A stretch of 64,000 bases of DNA from Oscillatoriales cyanobacterium (GTDB lineage: Bacteria; Cyanobacteriota; Cyanobacteriia; Cyanobacteriales; Microcoleaceae), in NCBI GenBank assembly GCA_004293365.1, contig RDYN01000075.1, forward strand, positions 1 to 64,000, in the 5' to 3' direction. The position numbers and the translations under genes are program-made. The notes under the pieces are model-generated. The model saw only the letters and a program-made list of their open reading frames with translations. It was not told the DNA's origin and searched no databases. Shown one piece after another: positions 1-10,837 of the stretch; positions within the stretch are counted from its first letter, which is position 1; each line of letters opens with the position of its first letter.

Positions 1-76
1 TCAAGCCTATGGATTTGTTAATTTCGACAATTTTCGAGATCGACTATTAGCTTGCTTTTCTAATTAGCTTTTCTTA

Positions 77-316
77 TCACCGCAAACCCAGAAGACCCAT
101 TTTTAAACCGAGGTATTCTACTACATCGGCTGGTAAAGCAGTTCTGACGGCGCCCGTATCTATTAATGCTTCTGCTTCGTACACCCGCAACAGATTCGGA
201 TTGAGCAATCCTCGCCTCACTAAGGCTTCATCAATTGCATTGGTTAGCTTTACTTTGACTCGAACTGCACCCATATTGTTGCTGAGTTGAATTTTAGTGC
301 GATCGATATTTATCAT
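77..316 (-). CDS. Truncated clan AA aspartic protease-like protein
   Basis: The 79-residue product carries ALIDTGA followed by TALPADVVEYLGL, the active-site signature of retropepsin-like clan AA proteins that are frequent in cyanobacteria. Family members usually continue for about 40-50 more residues after this helix; here the frame stops right after LGLKMGLLGLR, so the copy is probably truncated and may be inactive. I start at the internal ATG (MINIDRTK), where the family-like sequence begins, although the frame stays open 12 codons further upstream. The fold assignment rests on the DTG motif; substrate and activity are unknown. Confidence 0.6.
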   Translation of the reverse strand: MINIDRTKIQLSNNMGAVRVKVKLTNAIDEALVRRGLLNPNLLRVYEAEALIDTGAVRTALPADVVEYLGLKMGLLGLR

Positions 317-428
317 ACCGCCTCTCTTTGCGTACAGAAAGTATACCTTCAATTATAGCTTGAAATGCTTGCAGCCGCAGGTTAAAACCTGTAGGCTGCA
401 AGTGCACGCAAATTATCGCTAAAAATTA

Positions 429-1457
429 CTAATCTTCAGCATAGATATACCGATACAATTCGCTCGGATCGGGTTCGGGGCTTTTCTCGGCAAACTCTAC
501 CGCATCATCAATGACAGCTTCGATTTTTTTGTCGATCGCCTTTAATTCTTCAGCAGTAGCCAAAGTGCGATCGATCAAATCAGCAGCCAACTTCTTAATC
601 GGATCGCGGGGGAACCAATATTCCTTCTCTTCCTTCGATCGCAATTCGTCAGGATCTGCCAAGGAATGGCCACGAAAACGATAAGTCAAAGCCTCAATTA
701 CAGTCGGGCCTTCGCCGGCCCGCGCCCGCGCTACAGCTTCCTTGGCGACTTCCCGCACCGCCAAAACATCCATCCCGTCAACCTCGACGCCAGCCATGCC
801 AAAAGCATGAGCTTTCTTGAAAATCAAGGGGTCAGAAGTAGCTCGCTCGTGGGCCATGCCGATCGCCCATTTGTTGTTTTCCACAACATAAAGAATCGGC
901 AATTTCCACAAGGCAGCCATGTTCAAACACTCAAAAAACTGCCCGTTATTGGCCGCGCCATCGCCAAAAAAACAAGCTGTCACGCCATCGGAATTTTCAT
1001 CTCCCAAAGCTTCGCGCCGGTACTTCGATTGAAAAGCCGCCCCCGTAGCTACAGGAATCCCCTCAGCCACAAAAGCATAGCCTCCCAACAGCCGGTGTTC
1101 TGCCGAAAACATGTGCATCGAACCGCCGCGGCCCTTCGAGCAACCGGTGGCCTTTCCGAACAACTCCGCCATCACTTCCCGCGCTGGTACGCCCGCGCTC
1201 AAAGCGTGAACGTGATCGCGGTAGGTGCTGCTGACATAATCGGTACTATCCCGGCGCATCGATCGAATCACGCCAGTAGAGACAGCTTCTTGTCCGTTGT
1301 ACAAGTGGACAAAACCAAACATTTTGCCCCGGTAGTACATCTCAGCACACTTGTCCTCAAAAAAGCGCCCCAAAACCATATCCTCGTAGAGCATCAAGCC
1401 CTCATCCCGAGAAATAGTTACGCTTTGTGCGTCAAAAACTGGTAAAGTCCGTTCCAT
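429..1457 (-). CDS. pdhA: Pyruvate dehydrogenase E1 component, alpha subunit
   Basis: This is the thiamine-diphosphate-dependent alpha chain of the E1 heterotetramer, which decarboxylates pyruvate and passes the acetyl group to the E2 lipoyl arm. The 342 residues match the usual cyanobacterial length. The ThDP/Mg motif [17 protein letters not shown] is visible around residues 165-180, followed by the helix [14 protein letters not shown]. The phosphorylation-loop-like segment [13 protein letters not shown] lies near residue 265. The [12 protein letters not shown] start is normal for cyanobacteria. The gene is single here; the beta subunit and E2/E3 are not in the window. It diverges from ftn2 across about 420 bp. 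Confidence 0.95.
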   Translation of the reverse strand: MERTLPVFDAQSVTISRDEGLMLYEDMVLGRFFEDKCAEMYYRGKMFGFVHLYNGQEAVSTGVIRSMRRDSTDYVSSTYRDHVHALSAGVPAREVMAELFGKATGCSKGRGGSMHMFSAEHRLLGGYAFVAEGIPVATGAAFQSKYRREALGDENSDGVTACFFGDGAANNGQFFECLNMAALWKLPILYVVENNKWAIGMAHERATSDPLIFKKAHAFGMAGVEVDGMDVLAVREVAKEAVARARAGEGPTVIEALTYRFRGHSLADPDELRSKEEKEYWFPRDPIKKLAADLIDRTLATAEELKAIDKKIEAVIDDAVEFAEKSPEPDPSELYRYIYAED

Positions 1458-1878
1458 AAAAAATTAATACCCGATCGGCTTCTTAGACAGGTGATATCTT
1501 GCAATACTCAACTCAATGTAAACCGAGAGTGGACACAACCGCAGCAGAAAATGGGCGAACATTTTCCCAACAGCAGTTGCAAGCATTGTTAAAATGAGCT
1601 TAGTATGGGAAATTTGCCAAAATTGGGAAAGCCAACTGCCACATCGACCGGCTGCGGTTGTCTCTAAAACTTAAGATCGGTCTTGTTCAAAGTGGGGCAG
1701 GATGCGAACCTCACTCTAAAACGCCGTAGAGGGAAACAGTCGGAGTACCTTGAAGGAAGTTCTCGATATCCTTAACAGGACTCAGAAGCTCACATCAAAA
1801 TCATATTTTTGAGATTTGATGTGAGAGCATCACCTAAGATAGGCTAATTCAGTTGCTAGCGCTTTGGGGAAGTGGACT
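1458..1878. other. pdhA-ftn2 intergenic region with hairpins and possible Yfr2-like ncRNA
   Basis: This 420-bp gap between divergent genes shows three structures. At about 1692-1718 AGTGGGG pairs with CCTCACT. A GGAAACAGTCGG stretch at about 1733-1744 contains GGAAACA, the conserved loop motif reported for cyanobacterial Yfr2 ncRNAs. At 1789-1825 a perfect 11-bp stem (CTCACATCAAA / TTTGATGTGAG) encloses a 15-nt loop. No T-run follows the last stem, so it is not an obvious terminator. A small RNA on the plus strand is possible but unproven; the stem could also be an operator. Confidence 0.3.
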
Positions 1879-4200
1879 GTGCTTATTCCACTAGATTACT
1901 ACCGTATTTTGGGTCTACCGATTCAAGCTACTGCCGAACAGTTGCAGCAGGCTCACGGCGATCGCACTTTACAGCTTCCACGTCGGGAGTATTCCGAAGT
2001 TGCGATCGTCGCCCGCAAACAACTGATCGATGAAGCCTGCGCCGTTCTGTCAGACTCAGACGGGCGCAAAGCTTATGATGTCAATTTTTTAGCCAAAACT
2101 TACGATCGAGAGTCGGAAGCAGCCATGGCGGCCAAGCAGAGGTCGAAAACCTCTACTGGGCCGGCCACAGTCCTGCAAGATGCAGGAGAAACCGTTGCTG
2201 CAGAGTCTAAGGCTTTAGACGCTGCTCCCGACCCCCACACTCCAAGTATTGAAATCGATGACAACCAATTCGTAGGAGCCCTGCTCGTACTGCAAGAACT
2301 GGGGGAATACGAACTCGTACAGAAGCTGGGGCGCCCGTATCTCAACAATGGCAGCATCGCGATCGACGAAGGCCGCTTCGGCGACCCGCAGCTCGTCCGG
2401 CCAGACATAGTTTTAACCGTAGCCCTGGCGTGCCTAGAACTCGGCCGCGAACAGTGGCAGCAAGGTCAATACCAAAATGCGGCAAAATCACTAGACGCAG
2501 GTCAAGAACTGCTGCTGCGCGAAAGCTTATTTCCAAGCGTGAGGGGTGAAATGCAAACCGATATATACAAACTCCGTCCGTACAACATTTTAGAATTACT
2601 ATCGCTCCCCGAAGAAAAAGTCTCGGAGCGCCGCCAGGGACTGCAAATCCTGCGAGAAATGCTCGAAGAACGGGGCGGCATTGATGGCTCGGGGGACGAT
2701 CGCTCGGGTTTAGGAATAGAAGACTTCCTCCGCTTCGTCCAGCAACTTCGCAAACACCTAACCAGCAGCGAGCAGCAGACCCTATTTGAGGCTGAAGCCG
2801 GCCGCCCCTCCGCAGTCGCCACTTACCTATCGGTCTACACCCTGTTAGCCCAAGGATTTGCCTCCAGAGGGCCCGCGATGATCCGCCGCGCCAAGCTGAT
2901 GCTGATGCAGCTCGGCCGCCGCCAAGACGTTCACCTCGAAAAAGCCGTGTGTTCGCTGCTGCTGGGCCAAACAGAAGAAGCCAGCAGAGCTCTCGAACTC
3001 AGTTCGGAAAAAGAACCCCTCGCCTTCATTCGGGAACATTCCCAAGATTCTCCCGATTTGTTGCCCGGACTCTGCTTGTACGCCGAACACTGGCTGCAAG
3101 AAGAAGTGTTTCCTCATTTCCGCGACTTGGCTTCCCAGTCAGTTTCTTTGAAAGATTATTTTGCTGACCCGAAAGTCCAAGCTTACCTAGAAGCTTTGCC
3201 GTCGGATGCAGAAACCGCTAACGAATGGGTCGTCGTGCAACCCCGATCGGGCAAACCTCCGGGGAAACTGCAACCAGCGGGCGATCGTCCGCCCGCACCA
3301 CCACAGCCGCCAGCAGCCAAACAGCTAGCCAGTAGTGTCACCTTGACCCCCGTACCGGCCGACAGCTCCAGCGCAGCTTCAGCGCCGAAATACCAGGCAA
3401 CGGCGGCAGGAATTGGGGCGGCAGCGGCCGTCTCTCTCCCGACAGCTACGGCGGGACGGCCTGCGACCTCGACCTCCAAACCGCGCCGGAGCCAGAGTTC
3501 GAGCCGGCGCAGCGGAGCGATCGGTCAGGGGTTAACAGGCTCTTTTGGCGATCGGGCGCGCACCCTAGCAGCCCAAATTGGGGCCCAAATCAAGTCCCTG
3601 CCACCAAACAAGCTGGCTCTGCTTGTCGTCGCAGGCGTCCTGAGCCTGTTAATCCTGTGGTGGATACTCAGCCTGCTGGCGAGTGCCATGCAAGCCCTGT
3701 CGGGCCCATCCCTGCAAGGAGAACAAGCCTCCGTCAGCCTGGATGCACCGCCCGTAGAAATCCCCGCACTAGCCCCGACTCCAGAGCCTGGTGCCTCCGC
3801 CCCCGCCCCAGTGTCGGGAGCAATGACGGAAGAAGCAGCCAAACAAATAGTTCAAGACTGGCTGTCGGCGAAAGCGGCGGCTTTGGGCCCCAATCACGCT
3901 GTGGAAGAATTACAGAAAGTTCTCACAGAACCGGCTTTGTCTCGCTGGCAGTTGATGGCAGATGCTCAACAGAAAAACAACGCCCACCAGCGTTACGTGC
4001 ACAAGCTAGAAGTTAAAGGAGTTAAGGCGAATCCAACAAATCCCGATCGCGCCGAAGTAGAAGCCCAAGTCAGCGAAAAAGCCGAAACCTTCGATGCCGA
4101 TCGGCTAGTTACTTCCCGCGACGAAAATCTGCGTATCCGCTACGACTTAATCCGCCAAGACGGACAGTGGCGGATTATGGATTGGCAGGTGATGAAGTAA
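1879..4200 (+). CDS. ftn2: Cell division protein Ftn2/ZipN (ARC6 homolog)
   Basis: This cyanobacterial divisome protein anchors FtsZ to the cytoplasmic membrane and is the ancestor of chloroplast ARC6. The N-terminus IPLDYYRILGLP begins a J-like domain (residues ~1-70) without the canonical HPD tripeptide, as is typical for Ftn2. A long helical region follows, then a Pro/Ala/Ser-rich linker (~460-560), one membrane segment (LALLVVAGVLSLLILWWILSL, ~580-600) and a C-terminal ARC6-like IMS domain that starts at EEAAKQIVQDWLSAKAAALG and ends RIMDWQVMK. I prefer the GTG at 1879, which gives the family-typical start; an in-frame TTG at 1864 would add five residues. A J-domain protein of another kind is unlikely given the IMS domain. 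Confidence 0.92.
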   Translation: MLIPLDYYRILGLPIQATAEQLQQAHGDRTLQLPRREYSEVAIVARKQLIDEACAVLSDSDGRKAYDVNFLAKTYDRESEAAMAAKQRSKTSTGPATVLQDAGETVAAESKALDAAPDPHTPSIEIDDNQFVGALLVLQELGEYELVQKLGRPYLNNGSIAIDEGRFGDPQLVRPDIVLTVALACLELGREQWQQGQYQNAAKSLDAGQELLLRESLFPSVRGEMQTDIYKLRPYNILELLSLPEEKVSERRQGLQILREMLEERGGIDGSGDDRSGLGIEDFLRFVQQLRKHLTSSEQQTLFEAEAGRPSAVATYLSVYTLLAQGFASRGPAMIRRAKLMLMQLGRRQDVHLEKAVCSLLLGQTEEASRALELSSEKEPLAFIREHSQDSPDLLPGLCLYAEHWLQEEVFPHFRDLASQSVSLKDYFADPKVQAYLEALPSDAETANEWVVVQPRSGKPPGKLQPAGDRPPAPPQPPAAKQLASSVTLTPVPADSSSAASAPKYQATAAGIGAAAAVSLPTATAGRPATSTSKPRRSQSSSRRSGAIGQGLTGSFGDRARTLAAQIGAQIKSLPPNKLALLVVAGVLSLLILWWILSLLASAMQALSGPSLQGEQASVSLDAPPVEIPALAPTPEPGASAPAPVSGAMTEEAAKQIVQDWLSAKAAALGPNHAVEELQKVLTEPALSRWQLMADAQQKNNAHQRYVHKLEVKGVKANPTNPDRAEVEAQVSEKAETFDADRLVTSRDENLRIRYDLIRQDGQWRIMDWQVMK

Positions 4201-4510
4201 GGAATTGGTAATGGGTAATTGGTAATGGGTAATTTCTGGTTGCTAGTTACCCGAGCATCTCAATGAATGTGAAAAGCATTTTTTTGTTAGTAGTGCGAGC
4301 GTCTTCGCTCGCTACACATACAAGATTTGCGATCGGGGACGCTGGCACGACAAAAGCACTGATTGAGATTCTCCCACTAATTGCCAATTACCAATTGCTA
4401 ATAATTATTGAAAATATTAATTCTTAAAGTCGGAGTGGTGATTTGCAGATAATTGTTGAAGGCGGGCGTTTTATTTATAATTCCTATGGCGTAGCCAATA
4501 AAGGTTGAGG
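4201..4510. other. Intergenic region beyond the distal end of the CRISPR array
   Basis: No gene is visible. Short GGTAATGGGTAATT-type direct repeats start the region, and a GTAGTGCGAGCGTCTTCGC repeat-like segment follows. This is the trailer side of the array; I see no degenerate extra repeat outside the first intact unit. Confidence 0.5.
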
Positions 4511-7500
4511 TTTCAATCCCTAATAGGGGTTTAGTTTGATTGCGGCAGTTTTTCTTTTGATGGGTTGTCTACAGGATATTTGTTTCAATCCCTAATAGGG
4601 GTTTAGTTTGATTGCGGCACAAAAAGTAGATGTCCAGTGGAGCCAGCAATTGTTTCAATCCCTAATAGGGGTTTAGTTTGATTGCGGCCTGAAACGCGAA
4701 ATAGAGCCTGTTTCCTCTCAAGTTTCAATCCCTAATAGGGGTTTAGTTTGATTGCGGCTTAGGGTTTGGTGCTGAATGTTGAACGCAGGTTTTAAGTTTC
4801 AATCCCTAATAGGGGTTTAGTTTGATTGCGGCGCAACAGCTTTTTGATACTTGGTGCTTGTACATGGTTTCAATCCCTAATAGGGGTTTAGTTTGATTGC
4901 GGCAATAAGAGATTGCATAGAAGTAATCTCAATAGGAAGTTTCAATCCCTAATAGGGGTTTAGTTTGATTGCGGCTTGGCAAATTACATAAATTATTATC
5001 ATATCCCAAAGGTTTCAATCCCTAATAGGGGTTTAGTTTGATTGCGGCTATCATCAAAAGAATCTCCTAAATAAATCCCATGTTTCAATCCCTAATAGGG
5101 GTTTAGTTTGATTGCGGCGGGAGTCCGATACCGCAAGCTGTGGAGGCGATCGGTTTCAATCCCTAATAGGGGTTTAGTTTGATTGCGGCTTTGGAAATAC
5201 CTTACGAGTTTACTGCACCACAAGTTTCAATCCCTAATAGGGGTTTAGTTTGATTGCGGCTTTCTCGTGGAATTTTGTCAGTCCTTACCCGATGTTTCAA
5301 TCCCTAATAGGGGTTTAGTTTGATTGCGGCCCAGCATCGAAAGTGCCGAAGTCTTTGTACGATCGCTTGGTTTCAATCCCTAATAGGGGTTTAGTTTGAT
5401 TGCGGCAAAGCCACAATTTCGCAGCGAGATTTATTTCGAGTTTCAATCCCTAATAGGGGTTTAGTTTGATTGCGGCTTGCTTACTTCTTTCTGTTTCCGC
5501 TGTTCTCTGCGTTTTGTTTCAATCCCTAATAGGGGTTTAGTTTGATTGCGGCGCAACATCAGCGTCTGGCGCTGAGTGCTGCACTGCAGTTTCAATCCCT
5601 AATAGGGGTTTAGTTTGATTGCGGCAGGGCATCGGATGAGGCGCGGATTGCCGAGGGTTTCAATCCCTAATAGGGGTTTAGTTTGATTGCGGCTCGAGGA
5701 TAAATCGCAGCACATCACCTTCTTAGTGAAGTTTCAATCCCTAATAGGGGTTTAGTTTGATTGCGGCAGAATTGCTAGCGTCCGACATTCAAGAATTAAG
5801 GTTTCAATCCCTAATAGGGGTTTAGTTTGATTGCGGCTTCGCAGCCTAAACTCCTCTCCGGTTGTACTAAGTGTTTCAATCCCTAATAGGGGTTTAGTTT
5901 GATTGCGGCTTTAAGTTTTTAGGAGTGAATATGGCCGTAATTGTTTCAATCCCTAATAGGGGTTTAGTTTGATTGCGGCCGGACCGCGTAGGAGGATTGG
6001 GCAATGATGGCTGTGTTTCAATCCCTAATAGGGGTTTAGTTTGATTGCGGCGGCGATCGAGTTTTGGAAGAAGCAGAAGTTGCTAAAGAGTTTCAATCCC
6101 TAATAGGGGTTTAGTTTGATTGCGGCGTTCATTCACCTACGTTCCCGCAAACTAATGAAGAGGTTTCAATCCCTAATAGGGGTTTAGTTTGATTGCGGCC
6201 TGCATTGTGTTAGGCGAATTTGGCACCAGCTTGGTTTCAATCCCTAATAGGGGTTTAGTTTGATTGCGGCTGAAATCAGGTTCAATTCCTGCAATTGATT
6301 TTCCGTTTCAATCCCTAATAGGGGTTTAGTTTGATTGCGGCAAAGGAAAGCCATGTGCATTAATAACAGAATTCAAAGTTTCAATCCCTAATAGGGGTTT
6401 AGTTTGATTGCGGCGTGGTTGTTGCTGACTTGGTGGATTGCGTTGAAATGTTTCAATCCCTAATAGGGGTTTAGTTTGATTGCGGCTTTCCAAGACCACC
6501 GGAGAGAGCATAATCTATCAGTTTCAATCCCTAATAGGGGTTTAGTTTGATTGCGGCAAAAGGGCGCTCTAGTAGTAAGAGCGGTCAATTGTTTCAATCC
6601 CTAATAGGGGTTTAGTTTGATTGCGGCTTTCCCGTTGGAGGCTTATACTACAATGATTACGCAGATGCGTTTCAATCCCTAATAGGGGTTTAGTTTGATT
6701 GCGGCGTAAAATGTACGAGGGAACTTACAGAAAAATTGCAGAAGTTTCAATCCCTAATAGGGGTTTAGTTTGATTGCGGCAAGGTGTCGGTGCGATCGTA
6801 GGTGGAATTTTGGGTTTCAATCCCTAATAGGGGTTTAGTTTGATTGCGGCTAGTTGCATATTTAATCAAATGGACGAATAAATTGTTTCAATCCCTAATA
6901 GGGGTTTAGTTTGATTGCGGCTTGGCTAATACTAACCTTGTACTTGCCTAAGTCTGGGTTTCAATCCCTAATAGGGGTTTAGTTTGATTGCGGCAAATCA
7001 AAAAACAGACTGTCTGGTCACACGATTTGTTTCAATCCCTAATAGGGGTTTAGTTTGATTGCGGCTCACCCAGAGGCAGGCCAAGGAGAAATTAAGATTC
7101 TCAAAGTTTCAATCCCTAATAGGGGTTTAGTTTGATTGCGGCTGAAACATACCAACCGCAAGAGTTTAGGGATTGGGAGTTTCAATCCCTAATAGGGGTT
7201 TAGTTTGATTGCGGCCTGATTGCTCGGGCGGCGGGATTTTTAGACGGCCCTGTTTCAATCCCTAATAGGGGTTTAGTTTGATTGCGGCTTTAGGCAACAA
7301 TATTTCTGCTCGGTGAAAAATGTTTCAATCCCTAATAGGGGTTTAGTTTGATTGCGGCTTGATTGCGGCGCAGTTTTGCTGTGGTTGCTTTGGGGGAGGA
7401 AACTGTGTTTCAATCCCTAATAGGGGTTTAGTTTGATTGCGGCCTGCAATTTTTAATACCATCAAAGGTAAGGTTGTTTCAATCCCTAATAGGGGTTTAG

Positions 7501-10305
7501 TTTGATTGCGGCTCTTATAAATCTCACGATTATATTCATCCTTCTAAGTGGGTTTCAATCCCTAATAGGGGTTTAGTTTGATTGCGGCCTGTATAATCAT
7601 CATTCTAATCTTATTGACAATTGAGTTTCAATCCCTAATAGGGGTTTAGTTTGATTGCGGCTAGAATCTAGCAGTGGCATGAAAGCTAGCCGCGAAAGTT
7701 TCAATCCCTAATAGGGGTTTAGTTTGATTGCGGCACAAACCTTTGAAAGCCTTACACTGTATAGGCTAAAAGTTTCAATCCCTAATAGGGGTTTAGTTTG
7801 ATTGCGGCATAAAATTTCATCCTATAATTGTTCAGTTTTTAAAGTTTCAATCCCTAATAGGGGTTTAGTTTGATTGCGGCTCAGGTAAAATTAATACTGG
7901 CTGGTTTTATGTTTCAATCCCTAATAGGGGTTTAGTTTGATTGCGGCCAGTTTGTACCGAGGCGGTACATAGTAAGAACGCGTTTCAATCCCTAATAGGG
8001 GTTTAGTTTGATTGCGGCTCTAATCTTCTCAATGGTTTTTAGTTGTTTCCATGTTTCAATCCCTAATAGGGGTTTAGTTTGATTGCGGCTAGTAGCGAAT
8101 CGGCTTTTCTAAATAGAGATGCTGATGTTTCAATCCCTAATAGGGGTTTAGTTTGATTGCGGCTCGGTGAAAGATTCAATCCGATTTCCTAGCCCGTCGT
8201 TTCAATCCCTAATAGGGGTTTAGTTTGATTGCGGCTTCAGCAGACCCAGCTCGCACGCCATAAGGGTCGTTGTTTCAATCCCTAATAGGGGTTTAGTTTG
8301 ATTGCGGCGCTGGAACCGGAAATACCAAAAGTAGTGGTCATCGAGTTTCAATCCCTAATAGGGGTTTAGTTTGATTGCGGCTCAAAACCATCACTGGTGG
8401 TCGAGAAGCTGTTGATGTTTCAATCCCTAATAGGGGTTTAGTTTGATTGCGGCTAAAGTAGAGACTGCCATACAGGACTTATGCTCGAAGTTCCTCGTTT
8501 CAATCCCTAATAGGGGTTTAGTTTGATTGCGGCCCGGTTTCATCAGTCCGATTCCCGCTGTGCATTATGGTTTCAATCCCTAATAGGGGTTTAGTTTGAT
8601 TGCGGCTTGGCAATACAATACTATTGCCAATGCCGTCTGTTTCAATCCCTAATAGGGGTTTAGTTTGATTGCGGCTCAGCGAATGCAGCAGTTGCCTACG
8701 AGCGCACTGGAATGTTTCAATCCCTAATAGGGGTTTAGTTTGATTGCGGCTCCCTTACAACATGATGAATGGGTCAAGGCTTGCAAGGGTTTCAATCCCT
8801 AATAGGGGTTTAGTTTGATTGCGGCTCTCTTTCTCGGTTCTTGATTTTCCTGAAGAGTATGAAACGGGTTTCAATCCCTAATAGGGGTTTAGTTTGATTG
8901 CGGCGTCCCGGCACCCTCCTGGGTAACGAATTGCCTCAAAGTTTCAATCCCTAATAGGGGTTTAGTTTGATTGCGGCTAGCAATCCAGAGTTGCCTACAG
9001 ATACTTTTTTATCAAGTTTCAATCCCTAATAGGGGTTTAGTTTGATTGCGGCAAAAAAGAACGTGCCTGAAAAATGGCAAGACTGGGCAGAAGTTTCAAT
9101 CCCTAATAGGGGTTTAGTTTGATTGCGGCTTCCCGGTCTAACGGCCGGGACTTTTTTGATTGATGGTTTCAATCCCTAATAGGGGTTTAGTTTGATTGCG
9201 GCCTGATTACTAAACTAGCAGTTATTTGCTCGACACGCGTTTCAATCCCTAATAGGGGTTTAGTTTGATTGCGGCTAACAGATACGCTTCACCGATTGAA
9301 GTGGTCAGTTTCAATCCCTAATAGGGGTTTAGTTTGATTGCGGCCGCTCTCTGTGAGAAACAAAGCTTGCTGTCCTAAGTTTCAATCCCTAATAGGGGTT
9401 TAGTTTGATTGCGGCTTCGGGCAAGCGCTGCAAGTTTTCAATCAAGTCTTTGTTTCAATCCCTAATAGGGGTTTAGTTTGATTGCGGCTTTTATTACATT
9501 TTGAAATAGATGCCGTCCCCGATAACCTTGCGTTTCAATCCCTAATAGGGGTTTAGTTTGATTGCGGCCGGGATTTGTTGGGTTAGCTTAAGCAAAAATT
9601 TTATGTTTCAATCCCTAATAGGGGTTTAGTTTGATTGCGGCTTGGGGGGGACTGACTGACGCCCAACAGAAAAAATTTACAGGTTTCAATCCCTAATAGG
9701 GGTTTAGTTTGATTGCGGCGTTTGCTGTCCACCTTAGCCGAAGGCGGCCGCCGTTTCAATCCCTAATAGGGGTTTAGTTTGATTGCGGCAATATTGCTTC
9801 ATCTTTTACAGATAAAGCTAAACTTCCTGTTTCAATCCCTAATAGGGGTTTAGTTTGATTGCGGCAGGAAATAAGTGGGTTTTTTAGTTGTCTGCTTAAG
9901 TTTCAATCCCTAATAGGGGTTTAGTTTGATTGCGGCCGGACAGTTACCACCAACAACAAAGCGGTGGACTTCAGGAAGTTTCAATCCCTAATAGGGGTTT
10001 AGTTTGATTGCGGCGAGAAAATAAAGACACCTCTATCTTTGTTCTCAATTGTTTCAATCCCTAATAGGGGTTTAGTTTGATTGCGGCTAAAGTTACAGAA
10101 GCTCAGGAAGCTTTGAAGTTAGAGCGTTTCAATCCCTAATAGGGGTTTAGTTTGATTGCGGCGATTTTAGGGCCTAAGGTTTGAGGCATGGTCTACGTTT
10201 CAATCCCTAATAGGGGTTTAGTTTGATTGCGGCCTAAGGAATTCCGTAGCTCCCAGTCTGGGCAAAATGTTTCAATCCCTAATAGGGGTTTAGTTTGATT
10301 GCGGC
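4511..10305 (-). CRISPR. Type I-D CRISPR array, 80 repeats and 79 spacers
   Basis: A 37-bp repeat recurs 80 times by my count (first unit 4511-4547, last 10269-10305). All copies I read look identical, with no decayed terminal repeat. Spacers range from 30 to 48 bp, mostly 33-39. Read on the minus strand the repeat begins GCCGCAATCAAAC, contains the palindrome CCCTATTAGGG and ends ATTGAAAC, the usual 8-nt 5' handle left by Cas6. The array is therefore transcribed leftward, from the cas2-proximal side, and the newest spacers should be near 10.3 kb. The adjacent cas genes make it type I-D. Confidence 0.98.
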
Positions 10306-10558
10306 CGCCGGCCTTTGAAACCGTTGGTGTATTTGGTTTTCAAGGTTCAGTTGCGGGAATCTAATCCAAAAGTACCATTTCAGCCTTCGATCTGTCAATA
10401 CCCGATTTTTCATATAGCATTCAAACTCTTATCTGGCATGGGTTTTAGGGATTGCGGGAATCGTTTTTAGAAGATAGGAGCATCAAACCCTTGCGGCATC
10501 TACATTATAGCCGAAAAATCTGACACCCCAAATTTTACACCTACCGACTCCCGCATTT
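10306..10558 (-). promoter_or_regulatory. CRISPR leader
   Basis: The 253-bp gap between cas2 and the first-transcribed repeat is AT-rich and gene-free. On the minus strand a perfect TATAAT lies at 10509-10504, with a weak TTGGGG about 16 bp upstream, a plausible array promoter. The motif GCGGGAATC occurs twice (around 10352 and 10455) and could be an integration or regulator site. In Synechocystis I-D the equivalent leader is repressed by the WYL protein Sll7009; the homolog here lies at 22.4 kb. Assignment rests on position and repeat orientation. Confidence 0.75.
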
Positions 10559-10837
10559 TTAGGCAAAAAACACAGTCCTATCTACTGGAACTACCCCACC
10601 GATACGCTCAATCTTGGCCTGACAGCAAGCGCACAGGGGAAAAAATAGAATGCTGTCTTGTTCGGGCTTGATGACTTTGCTCAAGCGCGATCGCAACTTA
10701 GCGTACTGAGTCTCCGTCAAATCTGTACACTCAAATACACTGTACTGCATCCACTGCCCGTAGGATTTGAGAATTTTGTGAATCTTCGTCCGCCGCTTAT
10801 CTTCAGGGACATCGTAGGAAATCAGAATGTGCATCAT
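10559..10837 (-). CDS. cas2: CRISPR-associated endonuclease Cas2
   Basis: Cas2 bridges two Cas1 dimers in the spacer-integration complex. The 92-residue product has the ferredoxin-like start HILISYDVPEDKRRTKIHKILKSYG, with the conserved Asp at residue 9, and ends in a beta strand (VVPVDRTVFF). It overlaps cas1 by one base: the cas1 TAA and the cas2 ATG share an A, so translation is probably coupled. A second ATG follows directly, so the first Met is uncertain. It is the last gene of the cas operon, just before the leader. Confidence 0.95.
   Translation of the reverse strand: MMHILISYDVPEDKRRTKIHKILKSYGQWMQYSVFECTDLTETQYAKLRSRLSKVIKPEQDSILFFPLCACCQAKIERIGGVVPVDRTVFFA

Noticed and set aside
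666-1445. 259-residue plus-strand frame opposite pdhA
   Set aside because: Antisense shadow of a well-recognised gene, with no family pattern.
1864-1878. TTG start for ftn2
   Set aside because: The GTG at 1879 gives the family-typical N-terminus; the extra five residues are not conserved in pattern.
6326-6511. 61-residue minus-strand frame with NQTKPLLGIET repeats
   Set aside because: It is a translation of CRISPR repeats and spacers.
10360-10375. AGTACC in the leader as a second target of the crRNA-like guide
   Set aside because: Only six seed bases match and the flanking AAA is not a GTN PAM.
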